Shown one piece after another: positions 1 through 10,054 of a DNA stretch of 64,000 bases (positions are counted from its first letter, which is position 1; each line of letters opens with the position of its first letter). A program made the translations under genes and the position numbers. The notes under the pieces are model-generated. The model was not told the origin of the DNA, ran no database searches, and saw only the letters and a program-made list of their open reading frames with translations. Origin of the DNA: Cornus controversa (lineage: Eukaryota; Streptophyta; Magnoliopsida; Cornales; Cornaceae). The stretch covers positions 53,374,270 to 53,438,269 of the forward strand of contig CM048846.1 of assembly GCA_026545225.1 (NCBI GenBank), written 5' to 3'.

Positions 1-1194
1 GACCTTTTGCATGTCAAAATTGAAAGTTTTGGTGGCCCACATAGCTTTATGCTCCAATTGAACCGGAAGATGGCACGCTTTGCCATAAACCAACCGATAA
101 GGTGACATTCCAATGGGAGTTTTAAATGCGGTTTGGTATGCCCATAATGCATCGTTTAGTCGCAATGACCAATCTTTCCGGTCGGGCCGAACAGTTTTCT
201 GAAGAATGTTCTTAATCTCCCTATTGGATACTTCTACTTGGCCACTGGTTTGAGGATGGTATGGGGTGGCTACTTTGTGTGTGACGGAGTATTTGGTAAG
301 CAAGGTCCGAAGGAACCGGTTACAGAAATGTTTACCTCCGTCACTGATGATGGCCCGAGGCGTACCAAACCGGCTAAAAATATTAGCTTGAATGAATTTA
401 ACCACGACTGCGTGATCATTGGTTTTGGTAAAAACGACCTCTATCCACTTAGATACGTAGTCCACCGCCACAAGTATGTACTCATGACCAGTAGAGGGTG
501 GAAATGGTCCCATGAAGTCAATGCCCCACACATCAAATATTTCAATGATAAGAATAGGGTTAAGAGGCATCATGTCCTTCCGAGACATCGCGCCAAGGCG
601 CTGACATCGCTCACAAGAGCGGCAGAATGAATATGCATCCCGATGAAGTGTCGGCCAGAAAAATCCGCATTGGAGAATTTTTGCTGCGGTTTTCTTAGCA
701 CTAAAGTGCCCCCCACAAGCGAGTGTATGACAAAACTTGAGAATGCTTTGGAATTCACTGTTGGGCACACACCTTCGAATTATTTGATCGGGGCAATATT
801 TGAACAATTGAGGATCGTCCCAATAATATGATCGTGATTGGGAGAGAAAACGATCCTTCTCTTGCTTGGTCCAAGAAGATGGTATTTTACCGGTTGCCAA
901 GTAATTAACCACATCCGCATACCAAGGGATACTCTCTTGAGAGATGACAAAGAGTTGTTCATCCAGGAAGGACTCACAAACTGGAATGGAATTATGGAGG
1001 GATTCAACAAGAATTCTAAATAGGTGGTCAGCCACCACATTTTCAGTTCCCTTTTTGTCTCTAATCTCAAAATTGAACTCTTGCAATAAGAGTATCCATC
1101 GGATCAACCTAGGCTTGGTGTCCTTTTTGGCCAAAAGATGCCGGAGGGCAGCATGGTCCGGATAGACAATGACCTTTGAACCTAATAAATAAGT
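1..1194 (-). CDS. Retrotransposon RNase H C-terminus and integrase (partial)
   Basis: The minus frame below the stop at 1195 is open to the window edge; I checked it codon by codon. It begins with TYLLGSK and [12 protein letters not shown], the end of the RNase H domain. An H2C2 zinc-binding segment follows ([20 protein letters not shown]...CERCQRLG). The integrase core then has its catalytic acidic residues in [12 protein letters not shown] (about 510-535), ISDGGKHF (about 335-355) and [10 protein letters not shown] (about 230-255). Integrase inserts element cDNA into the host chromosome. No lesion is visible inside this part, but the upstream stop separates it from RT. The C-terminal end lies beyond position 1. 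Confidence 0.93.
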
Positions 1195-2499
1195 TCAAAA
1201 TTTGTCTAATGCAAATACTACAGCAAGCAATTCCTTTTCCGTTGTGGTATAATTGATTTGAGCCTCGGAAAGGGTTTTACTTGTGTAGTAGATGACATGT
1301 GGTAGTTTGTCTACTCGTTGCCCTAAGACTGCACCCATGGCATAATCGGATGCATCACACATAATCTCAAATGGGAGAGCCCAATTTGGAGGGATTAGAA
1401 TTGGAGCGGTTGTAAGCATGGTGCGGAATTTTTCAAAAGCGTTAAGGCACCCTTCATCAAAGGTAAAGCAAGACTCTTTTTCAAGAAGGCGACACAAAGG
1501 CCGAGAGATCTTGCTAAAGTCTTTGATGAAACGGTGATAAAAGCCCGCATGCCCAAGGAATGAACGAATCTCTCTCACCGTTGATGGTGGAGGAAGTTTG
1601 GAAATGAGTTCAACCTTGGCTTTATCAACCTCTATTCCTCTCTTAGACACAATGTGCCCTAGGACAATACCCTCTTGAACCATAAAATGGCTCTTTTCCC
1701 AACTAAGAATTAGGTTGGTCTCTTGACATCGTTTGAGAACACAAGCTAGATTTTGGAGGCATGATTCAAATGAAGGCCCAAAAACGAAAAAATCATCCAT
1801 GACCACTTCCAAGAATTTTTCCACCATGTCCGAGAAGATAGACATCATACACCGTTGAAAAGTCGCCGGTGCATTGCACAACCCAAAGGGCATGCGTCTA
1901 TAAGCAAATGTGCCGAAGGGACATATAAAGGTGGTTTTCTCTTGGTCCCTCGGGTCTATAGCAACCTGATTATAGCCGAAATATCCATCCAAAAAGCAAT
2001 AAAAACTTTGCCCGGCTAATCTCTCCAATATCTGATCAATGAATGGGAGGGGGAAGTGATCTTTCTGAGTGGCTGAATTTAATTTCCTATAATCTATGCA
2101 CACTCTCCAACCCGTGGTGGTGCGTTGGGGAACTAATTCACCCTTGTCATTTGGTTGCACCGTAATACCTGACTTCTTTGGAACCACTTGAGTGGGACTA
2201 ACCCACTTGCTATCAGAGATGGGGTATATGATTCCCGCATCTAGTAACTTCACCACCTCCTTCATGACAATGTCTTTCATATTTGGATTTAATCGACGTT
2301 GTGCCTCCCTTGAGGTCTTAGCATCCTCTTCCAAGTGTATGCGGTGCATACAAATAGAAGGATCTATTGCTTCTTTGTGCTCTTTGAGCACCTTTATGAG
2401 TTCTAACTCTTGGTCATTTGTGAGATTGGAAGCGATAATGACTGGAAGTGTCTTCCAAGAAAACATACTTGAGTGTAGCCGGTAGGGGCTTAAGCTCAA
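1195..2499 (-). CDS. Retrotransposon reverse transcriptase and start of RNase H
   Basis: The ORF covers the gypsy RT from the HRIHLEEDAK region through GIIYPISDSKWVSPTQVVPKK, YRKLN, FPLPFIDQILERLAG, the catalytic VMDDFFVFG (both aspartates present) and LGHIVSKRG. It then enters RNase H (MCDASDYAMGAVLGQ, TTTEKELLAVVFALDKF). It ends in TGA where related elements read on into TYLLGSK; the stop can be explained by CGA to TGA, the usual product of methyl-cytosine deamination. Around 2365 the text KEHKEAIDPSICMHRI lacks about ten residues that normally separate KTAIGW from the ISPSICMHRI segment. The first dozen residues of the ORF (2499 to about 2455) are out-of-frame sequence; the RT frame proper begins at TLPVIIASN. 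Confidence 0.93.
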   Translation of the reverse strand: MSLSPYRLHSSMFSWKTLPVIIASNLTNDQELELIKVLKEHKEAIDPSICMHRIHLEEDAKTSREAQRRLNPNMKDIVMKEVVKLLDAGIIYPISDSKWVSPTQVVPKKSGITVQPNDKGELVPQRTTTGWRVCIDYRKLNSATQKDHFPLPFIDQILERLAGQSFYCFLDGYFGYNQVAIDPRDQEKTTFICPFGTFAYRRMPFGLCNAPATFQRCMMSIFSDMVEKFLEVVMDDFFVFGPSFESCLQNLACVLKRCQETNLILSWEKSHFMVQEGIVLGHIVSKRGIEVDKAKVELISKLPPPSTVREIRSFLGHAGFYHRFIKDFSKISRPLCRLLEKESCFTFDEGCLNAFEKFRTMLTTAPILIPPNWALPFEIMCDASDYAMGAVLGQRVDKLPHVIYYTSKTLSEAQINYTTTEKELLAVVFALDKF

Positions 2500-3658
2500 G
2501 TTGTGGTGGGGAAATTAAAGAAGGAGTTTGGGAAGTTTTGGACAAAGGGGGCAAGGGTTCTCTCGGAACTCTCCATTTAGGCAAATCCATGACAGTATTA
2601 ACATCGAGTATGGAATTGACTTCATATATGGCTTGCTCAATGTCAAAATCATCACAGTTGAAGTGATTTAGGCATGCCTCTAAAGGATCCTTGGAAAGAA
2701 TAGAAGAAAGTGCTTCTTGAACAAGGTTTTCCACAACATCGACGCAAAAGCACTCACTTTCGTTGTCGGATGTGTGGTGGGAAGCATTGAAGATGTTCAA
2801 GCGAACTTTCATATTCCCAAAAGAGATGTCCATCACTCCGGTTCGGCAATTAACGCAAGCGTTTGCCGTGGCCAAGAATGGACGACCTAGAATGATAGGA
2901 ATATGCCGATTCGGATTTTGGACCGGTTCCGTGTCAAGGACTATGAAGTCCACCGGAAAATAGAATTTGTCCACTTGAATGATGACATCCTCAATGATGC
3001 CACGTGGTTGCTTCACCGAACGGTCGGCAAGTTGCAATACAACAGTGGTATGCTTGAGTTCCCCCAAACCTAGTTGTTGGTAAACTGAGAATGGAAGCAA
3101 ATTGACACTAGCCCCTAGATCAAGAAGTGCTTTTTCAAAAGATTGATTTTCGATGGTGCACGAAATGGTCAGAGCACCCGGATCTTTGAATTTAGGAGGG
3201 GCTTGGTGTTGGAAAATGGAGCTTATGTGCTCAGTTAAGAGGACTTTCTTAGGAACATTATTCCTAGATTTGCGCTTTTGAGTGCACAAGTCCTTCAAGA
3301 ATTTCGCATAGGAGGGAATTTGTCGAATAGCATCAAGGAGAGGGAGATTGATCTTTACTTGTTTGAAGATCTCCATCATGTCTTGGATTTTCTCTCCTTG
3401 CTTCCCGAAATGAGAAGGTTCCTTCAATCTTTGAGGAAAAGGAACCGGAGGTTCATAAGAGGTGTCAAGATTTGGAATCGATGACGACACAACTTCACTT
3501 GCCTTTCCTTTTGGATTTGAAGGGGTATTTTGCAAATTTGGATTTAACGGAAACAATTTTGGATTTAATTGGGATTCTTTTGGATTTTTAGGTTGCTCTT
3601 GGAATTCCTTTCTCTCTTCCTCCCCTACCTTGGAGTTAATGATTTTACCACTCCTCAA
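2414..3658 (-). CDS. Retrotransposon aspartic protease region of gag-pol
   Basis: The reading frame is the same as gag (gag starts at 5119, and 5119 minus 3658 is divisible by three), so gag and protease were one frame, now split by TAA at 3671-3673. TLRSGK, usual at the start of the protease-side linker, stands at the beginning. The retropepsin motif is ALLDLGASVNLLPFSVY, with DLG in place of DTG, as I recall for Athila proteases. IILGRPFLATA follows at the usual spacing. The frame ends in LKYVFLEDT and then shifts by one base into the RT frame near 2450, which I read as a frameshift mutation. The initiator is arbitrary because the natural protein is a fusion. Confidence 0.88.
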   Translation of the reverse strand: MRSGKIINSKVGEEERKEFQEQPKNPKESQLNPKLFPLNPNLQNTPSNPKGKASEVVSSSIPNLDTSYEPPVPFPQRLKEPSHFGKQGEKIQDMMEIFKQVKINLPLLDAIRQIPSYAKFLKDLCTQKRKSRNNVPKKVLLTEHISSIFQHQAPPKFKDPGALTISCTIENQSFEKALLDLGASVNLLPFSVYQQLGLGELKHTTVVLQLADRSVKQPRGIIEDVIIQVDKFYFPVDFIVLDTEPVQNPNRHIPIILGRPFLATANACVNCRTGVMDISFGNMKVRLNIFNASHHTSDNESECFCVDVVENLVQEALSSILSKDPLEACLNHFNCDDFDIEQAIYEVNSILDVNTVMDLPKWRVPREPLPPLSKTSQTPSLISPPQLELKPLPATLKYVFLEDTSSHYRFQSHK

Positions 3659-3670
3659 GGTTGTGATTGA

Positions 3671-5119
3671 TTAAACTTGCTCTGGAGGAGCATTACAAGT
3701 TGAAGATGATGGATCTTCAATCATATGGACACCTTTGGGATTCGCCACCAGTTGACTCGGCAACTTACCTTCCTCCCTTCTATTTAAGGCATTAGCTAGT
3801 TGCCCGATTTGAGCTTCTAACCTAGCCATAGATTGAGCATTGGCTTCAAGCTTAGAGATTGATTGAGAGTGAGTTTGCAATAAGCGGGTATTGGCCTCAA
3901 GATTGCTTATCACTCTTTCTTCAAAGCTTTGGCTTCTCGGAGGAGGTGGTGGTTGTTGGTAATTAGATCTTTGATTGTAAGGTTTAGGATTTGGCCTATA
4001 TTGAGGCTGTTGAGATTGGGAATTGAAAGAATTTTGCCCTTGGAAAGAGGTACTTGATTCTTGAGGTTTCCATGAAAAAGCCGGATGGTTTTTGTAACCA
4101 GGATTGTACGTGTTTGAATATGGATCATTCATTTGTTTAGAGTACAAGGCATTCGCTTGCTCTTGAGCATAATCGGGAGATTGCCCGGCAATAGGACAAT
4201 CTCGTACGAAATGTGAAGTACTATAGCAAAACGAACAACCTTCCTGATTTTGGACAGATTGGTTTGGAGTAGGCAGCCCATTTTTCATGATTAAATCCAT
4301 TTTTTGGGATAGGGCTTCTACTTGCATGGCAACCTCATCTACCCGTGAAATCTCATGCACTCCTCTACAAGGTTGGGTGGCCTTCCCTTTCTTAGTGGAG
4401 GAGCGTTGAGCTGAATTGTTGCTTAGGGTTGGAGAAAGTTTCCATGCCTCATCGGGGCTTTTCAAAAGGTATCCACCCCCACACGCGGAGTCTATCATTT
4501 GTCTATGTTGCTCACTCACCCCATCATAAAAACTTTGCACTAGCTGCCATTTTGGGACAGCATGATGCGGACAAGATTTTAAAAGATCTTTTAACCTCTC
4601 CCACGTCTCATGGAATTGTTCTTGGTCAATTTGGGTGAATCCGGTGATTGCTCGCCGAATATCACTTGTCTTACCCATTGGGAAGTATTTTTTCAAGAAC
4701 TCTATTTGCATCTCCGCCCAAGAATGGATTGAGTTAGGTTCTAAAGAATTGAACCAACTTCTAGCTTTATCTTTTAGGGAGAAGGGGAACATACGCAGCT
4801 TTAGATCATCCTCCGTAAAGTGTGGTACACAAATAGTGGAACACACGGAAAGGAAATAATCTAAGTGCCGGTACGGATCCTCATTAGGAAGACCGTGGAA
4901 GCTATTAAGAAGATTGATGGTGGAGGACTTTATTTCGAATTGATTTGCCGCTACATCCGGAAATTGAATACATGAAGGTACTTCAAATGTAGTCGGAAGG
5001 TAAAAGTCCATAAGCAACTCTCCTTGAGGAGGTGGTGGTGGAGGTGGTTGTTCATGATTAAAAGGAGGTAGTCCGGGAGGTTGTCTCTCATTTGGATCCA
5101 TGTTTTCAGTCCTAGGCAA
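3671..5119 (-). CDS. Retrotransposon Gag with zinc knuckle
   Basis: This is the capsid/nucleocapsid precursor that packages element RNA. The N-terminus is proline-rich; the core motifs MDFYLPTTFEVPSCIQFPD, NEDPYRHLDYFLSVCST and LKDKARSWFNSL match the plant retrotransposon gag domain. A CCHC zinc knuckle (C-x2-C-x4-H-x4-C in CSFCYSTSHFVRDC) lies near 4195-4240. A Gln/Asn/Pro-rich segment and a coiled-coil-like run (ANTRLLQTHSQSISKLEANAQSMARLEAQIGQLANAL) follow. The ATG at 5119 lies about 100 bases inside the primer site. It is intact for 482 codons up to TAA, just before TLRSGK. Confidence 0.92.
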   Translation of the reverse strand: MPRTENMDPNERQPPGLPPFNHEQPPPPPPPQGELLMDFYLPTTFEVPSCIQFPDVAANQFEIKSSTINLLNSFHGLPNEDPYRHLDYFLSVCSTICVPHFTEDDLKLRMFPFSLKDKARSWFNSLEPNSIHSWAEMQIEFLKKYFPMGKTSDIRRAITGFTQIDQEQFHETWERLKDLLKSCPHHAVPKWQLVQSFYDGVSEQHRQMIDSACGGGYLLKSPDEAWKLSPTLSNNSAQRSSTKKGKATQPCRGVHEISRVDEVAMQVEALSQKMDLIMKNGLPTPNQSVQNQEGCSFCYSTSHFVRDCPIAGQSPDYAQEQANALYSKQMNDPYSNTYNPGYKNHPAFSWKPQESSTSFQGQNSFNSQSQQPQYRPNPKPYNQRSNYQQPPPPPRSQSFEERVISNLEANTRLLQTHSQSISKLEANAQSMARLEAQIGQLANALNRREEGKLPSQLVANPKGVHMIEDPSSSTCNAPPEQV

Positions 5120-5222
5120 TATAGGGTCCCTAGAGGTTCCTCTACCAGATTTCTAGCCTAAGAATTTCTAGCCTAAGAATTAAACCAGATTTAATCTTCC
5201 AATGGCGACAATAAAACCGTAG

Positions 5223-5240
5223 TCCCCGGCAACAGCGCCA
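5223..5240 (-). other. Primer-binding site, tRNA-Asp type
   Basis: The minus strand reads TGGCGCTGTTGCCGGGGA six bases after the LTR terminus. It differs by one base from TGGCGCCGTTGCCGG, the complement of a plant tRNA-Asp 3' end and the priming site I associate with Athila elements. Confidence 0.85.
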
Positions 5241-5998
5241 AAATTTTGATGTGGTCGGAACTAAATTATATTGTAGGCTTAATTTTTTCCTTTTTATCAA
5301 AATATAATTTAACCACTCGCAAGAGCACGAATCTTTGTAGATAAGGTTCTATATAGAGGGTATCGATCCCACGAGGACTAGTCGCAATTGTCTTAAAGGA
5401 AGATTAATTCTACTTTAATTCGAAAAAATAGATTTTTGAATTTGTGTTTAAAAACTATTGCATGAATGAAATGACAAGAAAAGTAAAGAGTTTAAAGTTG
5501 GGAGAGAGAACTAGGGTTGGTTTCCACCACTAGCCATTCACATGTTCATAAGTGTAGCAAGCATGGGATTCATTAATTAAATGCCTAACAATGTCATTAG
5601 GCTTGTGACCTCAATGACATATCAAAAGATCAATGTGTGTGCTAACCTATCATAATCCATCTTCAACAAGCATAGCTCTTCAACCTAACTAACTACCTAA
5701 TTACTCTACTCTCTAAGTGAACACTACATGCATCCAAACTACCTTGTCTTGGCATGGTCTATACAAACTAACATCACACATTCATTTAAACACCATTATC
5801 TAGCCATCATTTGCACTTCTTGTGGAATATGCAAATGTTGTGCATTCAAGTGACAAAATCTACTCTAAGACAAGAATAAATTCCAAATCAAATGAATATA
5901 TATAAGAGATGTATTTGTGTACATAATCACTAGGCTAAATAATCAACATTTAATTACAAATCCTAAGAGCTACAAAGATGAACAAGTTTACATGGCTA

Positions 5999-6660
5999 GG
6001 GGTTGAAACCAACACCCTAGTAGAAGAGTTAGTTGCTCATGGTTGCCTTGCACCCTTCCATTGATGAAGAGAATGAAGCTTCTTGGTCTGGTTCAGCTTT
6101 TCTCTTTCTCTCCCGAAGGTCTCTCTTGAAGTCTTCTAATGTGTGTGTTGAGAGATATGAGATATGTGGCTTTTGGTGCTTTTTGTATGCTTTTTGGCTC
6201 CTTTGGGCCCACCATATATATATATATCATTATATATATCTCTTGTATCAAGAAGGCCCCCAAAAGTCTTGTTCAAGTCAGACAATCCCCCTAAGTCGTG
6301 CAAAAAGGGGGATTTTGTTGCAAGTGGTTAGGGGTTGAAACCAACACCCTAGTAGAAGAGTTAGTTGCTCATGGTTGCCTTGCACCCTTCCATTGATGAA
6401 AAAAGTGAAGCTTCTTGGTCTGGTTCAGCTTCTCCTCTTCCTCTCCCGAAGGTCTCTCCTCTAGTCTCTTGATGTGTGTTGAGAGATATGAGATATATGT
6501 GGCTTTTGGTGCTTTTTGGCTCCCTTTTTTCCTTTGGGCCCACCATATATATATATATATCATTATATATATCTCTTGTATCAAGAAGGCCCCCAAAAGT
6601 CTTGTTCAAGTTAGACAATCCCCCTAAGTCGTGCAAAAAGGGGGATTTTATTGCAAGTGG
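5999..6660. repeat. 332-bp tandem duplication inside the Athila LTR
   Basis: GGGGTTGAAACCAACACCCT begins at 5999 and again at 6331. Both units run through a TATATATA tract (about 6213-6240 and 6545-6570) and the phrase AAGTCGTGCAAAAAGGGGGA. The second ends near 6660. The units differ by scattered substitutions and small indels. Confidence 0.92.
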
Positions 6661-6698
6661 GAGAGCAGGTGAGCAAGTGGCCAAGTGGGCTCTGCAGA

Positions 6699-6812
6699 AT
6701 CTCGATTGATCGAGATTGAATCTCGATTGATCAAGATTTCGATCAATCGAAATGAGATCTCGATCAATCGAGATTTCGATTAATCGAGATCAACATCTCG
6801 ATTGATCGAGAT
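6699..6812. repeat. Array of imperfect palindromes (ATCTCGATTGATCGAGAT)
   Basis: Six adjacent copies or half-copies of an 18-bp near-palindrome are present, in both orientations (ATCTCGATTGATCGAGAT and ATCTCGATCAATCGAGAT), over 114 bp. Every unit can form a hairpin and units can also pair with one another. The array lies in the upstream (U3) part of the LTR in element orientation. It may be a binding-site cluster or just a minisatellite. Confidence 0.9.
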
Positions 6813-6997
6813 GCCTTGGCTGCATTTTCTGATTTCTTCTCTTGACTGCAGAAAGCTTCCAACTTTGCTCCATTTACTCCAATACCTGCAAAACATCAAA
6901 AACACAAAAATACCGTAAACATATCTCGGTAAACGCAAAAACGGAACTAACTTATGCAATAAAGAGGGTTCAAATGCATAGAATTGAACACTTATCA

Positions 6998-8710
6998 ACA
7001 AGTCTAATTTGTGCCATTCTATTTGATGTTTTGTATTACAATTTGAATGTCCATATTAGGTCATCATCTAATTGTATAGAAAATTTATAAGGTATTGGTA
7101 AAAAGCTTGCACAAAGGCAGAAGTGTTAATGTGAAATCTAAAAGAGGGGGTTGGAATTACTGTTCAAATCTTATTGTCTTTAATAAAATATGCAAGCCTG
7201 GTCGCTTCTTAGAAGGTACATATGCAAATGTGAGCCTAGTTCAATATTCGTTTTGATCAAGTTTAAAGCTAGTATGGCTGGCAGTTCATCAATTTTTAGT
7301 TATTCCTTTAATATTTCAAATGATTTAGGTCATCCCCAAATGGATTTGTTTTTTGTTCTGGTCCATTTTGTTACAGTGATCAGACATACATAAACTGCAT
7401 TCAATTAATGGCCAGGTAAAAAATCTTCCAATCTTTATTATAAGAAAATTTCACAATTGTTATTTTTGTTTGAGTGAGTGTTATCTATGAATCATAACCC
7501 CAACGGATATCGGATATAGGTGGTTTGGGGATGACTAAGGGTATCCAAAGGGATTAGTCCTTTCCCTAAAGGGGGTGGGAACACCCTCCATTTCACACAC
7601 ACGCACACAAAAAAAAAAAAAAAAAGAGAAAAGAAAAGAAGAGGAAAAAGAAAGAATGACAAAAAGTTGAGTTTATCGGGAAATCTGGTGCTTGGTATTG
7701 TTATGAGATTACTCCTTACTCCCTCTCAACCTTTATTTAAAATAACGATTGTTATAGGTTGTGTGCTTCAGATTCACTGCCATTTTGGCAATGTTACAGT
7801 TGTTATGGCACCGTAATGGCCACTTTGGCCAGTGAGTAGAAAACTTCATTTTTTTTACATTTTTGAATCTCCTTTACCAAAATTTTGACTTCTTTTCTCT
7901 AATACCACTTTTATAATACAAGATCCATCCTTCAACACCTCTAAAACAAAAGATCTAACTATCTAAGGCTACGTTTCAAATTCAAGAGGTAAGTTATTTA
8001 CATTATTACAAATTTATACATTGTATATGTTTTTGGTATTTACTAATGTAGAAGTTGTAAGTTGTAATTTTGTTATAAGAATTTGTTATTATCGTAGTGA
8101 TTTATTAAATCTAGATATACCATATGATAACTATATACTACATTACTGATTAAGTCATTATATATTAAATGATAATTACTAATACGTTACACATGTTAAG
8201 TCATCTTTTGGAATTCAACAAGATTCATAAAATTCTAACTTATATGAACCTGGAATTTGACATATGTATTAGTTGTGTGAGGGAGAGCTGGGTGCGAGGT
8301 TGAAACAAGTCCATGACTGTGACAGCCAGTATTGTTACTTAAACCCAGCACAGCTTCTGTGATCCACCATACCTGCATTGGGTGCTTACATCTTGCCTAC
8401 TTTATGCCATTACTAACAAAATTGTGGTGCATCACTGCAAATTTATAAACAGTTTTGTGCTAGTATTACATAATTTTCGGACCATGGATATCTTTTTGAG
8501 AAAGCTATTTATTCTTGTTTGGTTGGTATCACTTGCATCCATATGGCTGTTGGGTGGATTGGATCATATCATGGTTGCACCCCTAGATTGTGGCCTAGGA
8601 GAGCACAATACCTATTTGAAAAATCTATATTTGAAAAAGTTTTTCTCCTCTAAGTGCTAAATTTTTATCTTGTGATGACTAACGTCTGAATTATGTTCCA
8701 CTTGAAACAG
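6998..8710. other. Intergenic, no gene recognised
   Basis: The stretch is AT-rich with no convincing coding frame. It contains a CA-rich then A-rich run (about 7597-7645). Short open frames at 7190-7393 and 8382-8660 have no recognisable motif and low-complexity translations. It could be intron-like sequence leading to the exon-like fragment at 8711. Confidence 0.5.
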
Positions 8711-8772
8711 GTGAAGAAAATGGCCCTTCATGCAATGAAACAGGCTGTGAAGGATTTTGAGAAATATGCAAT
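8711..8772 (+). pseudogene. Isolated exon-like fragment, host gene unknown
   Basis: A 62-bp open segment is bounded by an acceptor (TTGAAACAG) and a consensus donor (GTAAGT). It reads VKKMALHAMKQAVKDFEKYA followed by an incomplete codon. The composition is that of an amphipathic helix and the codons look like a real plant exon, but I do not recognise the protein. No neighbouring exon in the same frame is visible within 2 kb. I list it as a stranded exon because similar stranded exons of known genes follow further right. Confidence 0.4.
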
Positions 8773-8929
8773 GTAAGTTTTATGCATTTGAATTGACTGA
8801 ATTACTTGATTCTCATATTTGTAGCAATCAGTTTCCTTTTATACCTTGCAAATTATACTCCCAATAAGAAATATGCCAGAAAATATATGTATATATTTAT
8901 TGGGTTGACTTTTTAAGGGCTTTAAGTTT

Positions 8930-9152
8930 TTGCGAGTTGCGCGGTGCGGAAGTGGTGTTGAAGTTTGATCTCAGACAAAAGACCTAGAGGGGGGTTGAAT
9001 AGGGGTCTAGTTTGCTTGTTTGATTGAATTTTTTGATTATTTTCGATTTCAACCAATTAATCCATAATAAAGCAATCTCACAAAGCAATAAAAATAAAAC
9101 ATTAAAGTAAGGTAAGAGAGAAGACATTAAGATTTTTTACTTGGAAAAATTC
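8930..9152. repeat. Dispersed-repeat fragment with the CCTAGAGGGGGGTTGAATAG motif
   Basis: The sequence GACCTAGAGGGGGGTTGAATAG preceded by GCGAGTTGCGCGGTGCGGAAG resembles, in reverse, the end of the repeat family at 38093-39290, 48980-50240 and 56470-57730, where the text is CCTAATCACCCCCTCTAGG. The match is short, so the relationship is tentative. Confidence 0.4.
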
Positions 9153-9457
9153 TGTGAGGAAAAACTAAAGAAGAATAATATCTTTCTTATTCAATATTCA
9201 TAGAAAATACAACAATATATATACTGCTATACAACTAAATAAGGAAACTAATTATACAATAGGTAACCCTAGGAATTAGTGGCTCAACTACCTAGAATAA
9301 GTAATTTACAAAAAATTAAGGACCAAATTTGGGAGCTGCCTAATTTACAAAGAATTCTTAATTTACAGAGAATCTCACTTAATTGTGAGATTAGTCAACT
9401 TTCCCTCTTAAGAGGGAATCTCCTAATTTTTCTCCAATCATCCCAAATTCTTCAACA
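9153..9457 (-). repeat. 3' LTR of the copia element
   Basis: On the minus strand it begins TGTTGAAGAATTTGGG directly after CCAACTTGAGGGATAG and ends in CCTCACA at 9153, about 305 bp. It contains TATATATTGTTGTA and a polyadenylation-like AATAAG run, usual in copia LTRs. The outer flank is AATTC; no second LTR is available to confirm a target duplication. Confidence 0.75.
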
Positions 9458-9464
9458 CTATCCC

Positions 9465-10054
9465 TCAAGTTGGTGAGTAAATGATCTCCATTCCCTTGCT
9501 CGTTATTGTCTGAAATGAATGACTTGCAAGACCCTTGGTAAGTATATCAGCAAGTTGACCTTCTGTTGAGACATAGGGTGTACAAATGAGGCCACTATCC
9601 AGCTTTTCTTTGATAAAATGTCTGTCCACTTTTACATGCTTGGTCCGGTCATGCTGAACTGGATTGTGGGCTATGTTAATAGCTGATTTATTATCACAAT
9701 ATAACTTTATTGTTCCTTCCCACTTGATTCCAATATCAGTGAGTATAATCTTTAACCAGAGCAACTCACAAATCCTATGTGTCATATCTCAAAATTCGGC
9801 TTCTGCGCTGGATCTAGCCACCACGAATTGTTTCTTACTCCAAGTAACCAGATTTCCCCCCAAAAAAATACAATATCTTGAAGTTGACCTACGATAAATA
9901 ACTGACCCTGGCCAGTCAGCATCAGTGTATGCTTCCAACTCTAGTTTTTCATTCTTTCGGAATAGGATGCCTTTTTCGGGAGTTGACTTCAGATAGCGGA
10001 GAATCCTATAGACAGCTGCCAAATGTATTTCTTTTGGTGAGTGCATAAATTGAC
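9465..10054 (-). pseudogene. Copia RNase H domain, broken
   Basis: Two adjoining frames give the copia RNase H. The first, to about 9789, reads HSPKEIHLAAVYRILRYLKSTPEKGILF, AYTDADWPGS and RRSTSRYCIFLGGNLVTWSKKQ. The second reads ELLWLKIILTDIG, LYCDNKSAINIAHNPVQHDRTKHV, DRHFIKEKL and QLADILTKGL. The catalytic aspartates in TDADW and CDNKSA are present. A stop or shift near 9785 (EAEF to THRICELLW) separates the halves, and another near 10050 separates RNase H from RT. Confidence 0.9.

Larger units (their letters stand above)
1..6997 (-). mobile_element. Athila-like Ty3/gypsy LTR retrotransposon, 3' end outside window
   Basis: Read on the minus strand the order is 5' LTR (6997-5247), primer-binding site (5240-5223), gag, protease, reverse transcriptase, RNase H, integrase, which is the gypsy order. 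The gag start (MDFYLPTTFEVPSCIQ), the protease motif DLGAS and the RT motif VMDDFFVFG look like the Athila lineage, and the primer site resembles the complement of the tRNA-Asp 3' end. The element leaves the window inside the integrase C-terminus, so the 3' LTR and any env-like ORF are not visible. Lesions seen: a stop between gag and protease (3671-3673), a frameshift at the protease/RT junction (about 2450), an in-frame deletion near 2365 and a stop at 1195-1197. It is therefore non-autonomous but not old enough to be unreadable. Confidence 0.93.
5247..6997 (-). repeat. 5' LTR of the Athila-like element
   Basis: On the minus strand the LTR starts TGATAAGTG at 6997 and ends CACATCA at 5247, giving TG...CA ends and a TGAT/ATCA inverted terminus. 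The inner end sits next to the primer site. It is about 1750 bp long and contains a 332-bp tandem duplication (5999-6660) and a palindromic array (6699-6812). The outer end could be up to three bases further out (TGTTGATAAG). The partner LTR is outside the window, so identity and age cannot be estimated. Confidence 0.82.

Noticed and set aside
238-630. Open frame on the plus strand
   Set aside because: It lies opposite the integrase frame and has no motif of its own.
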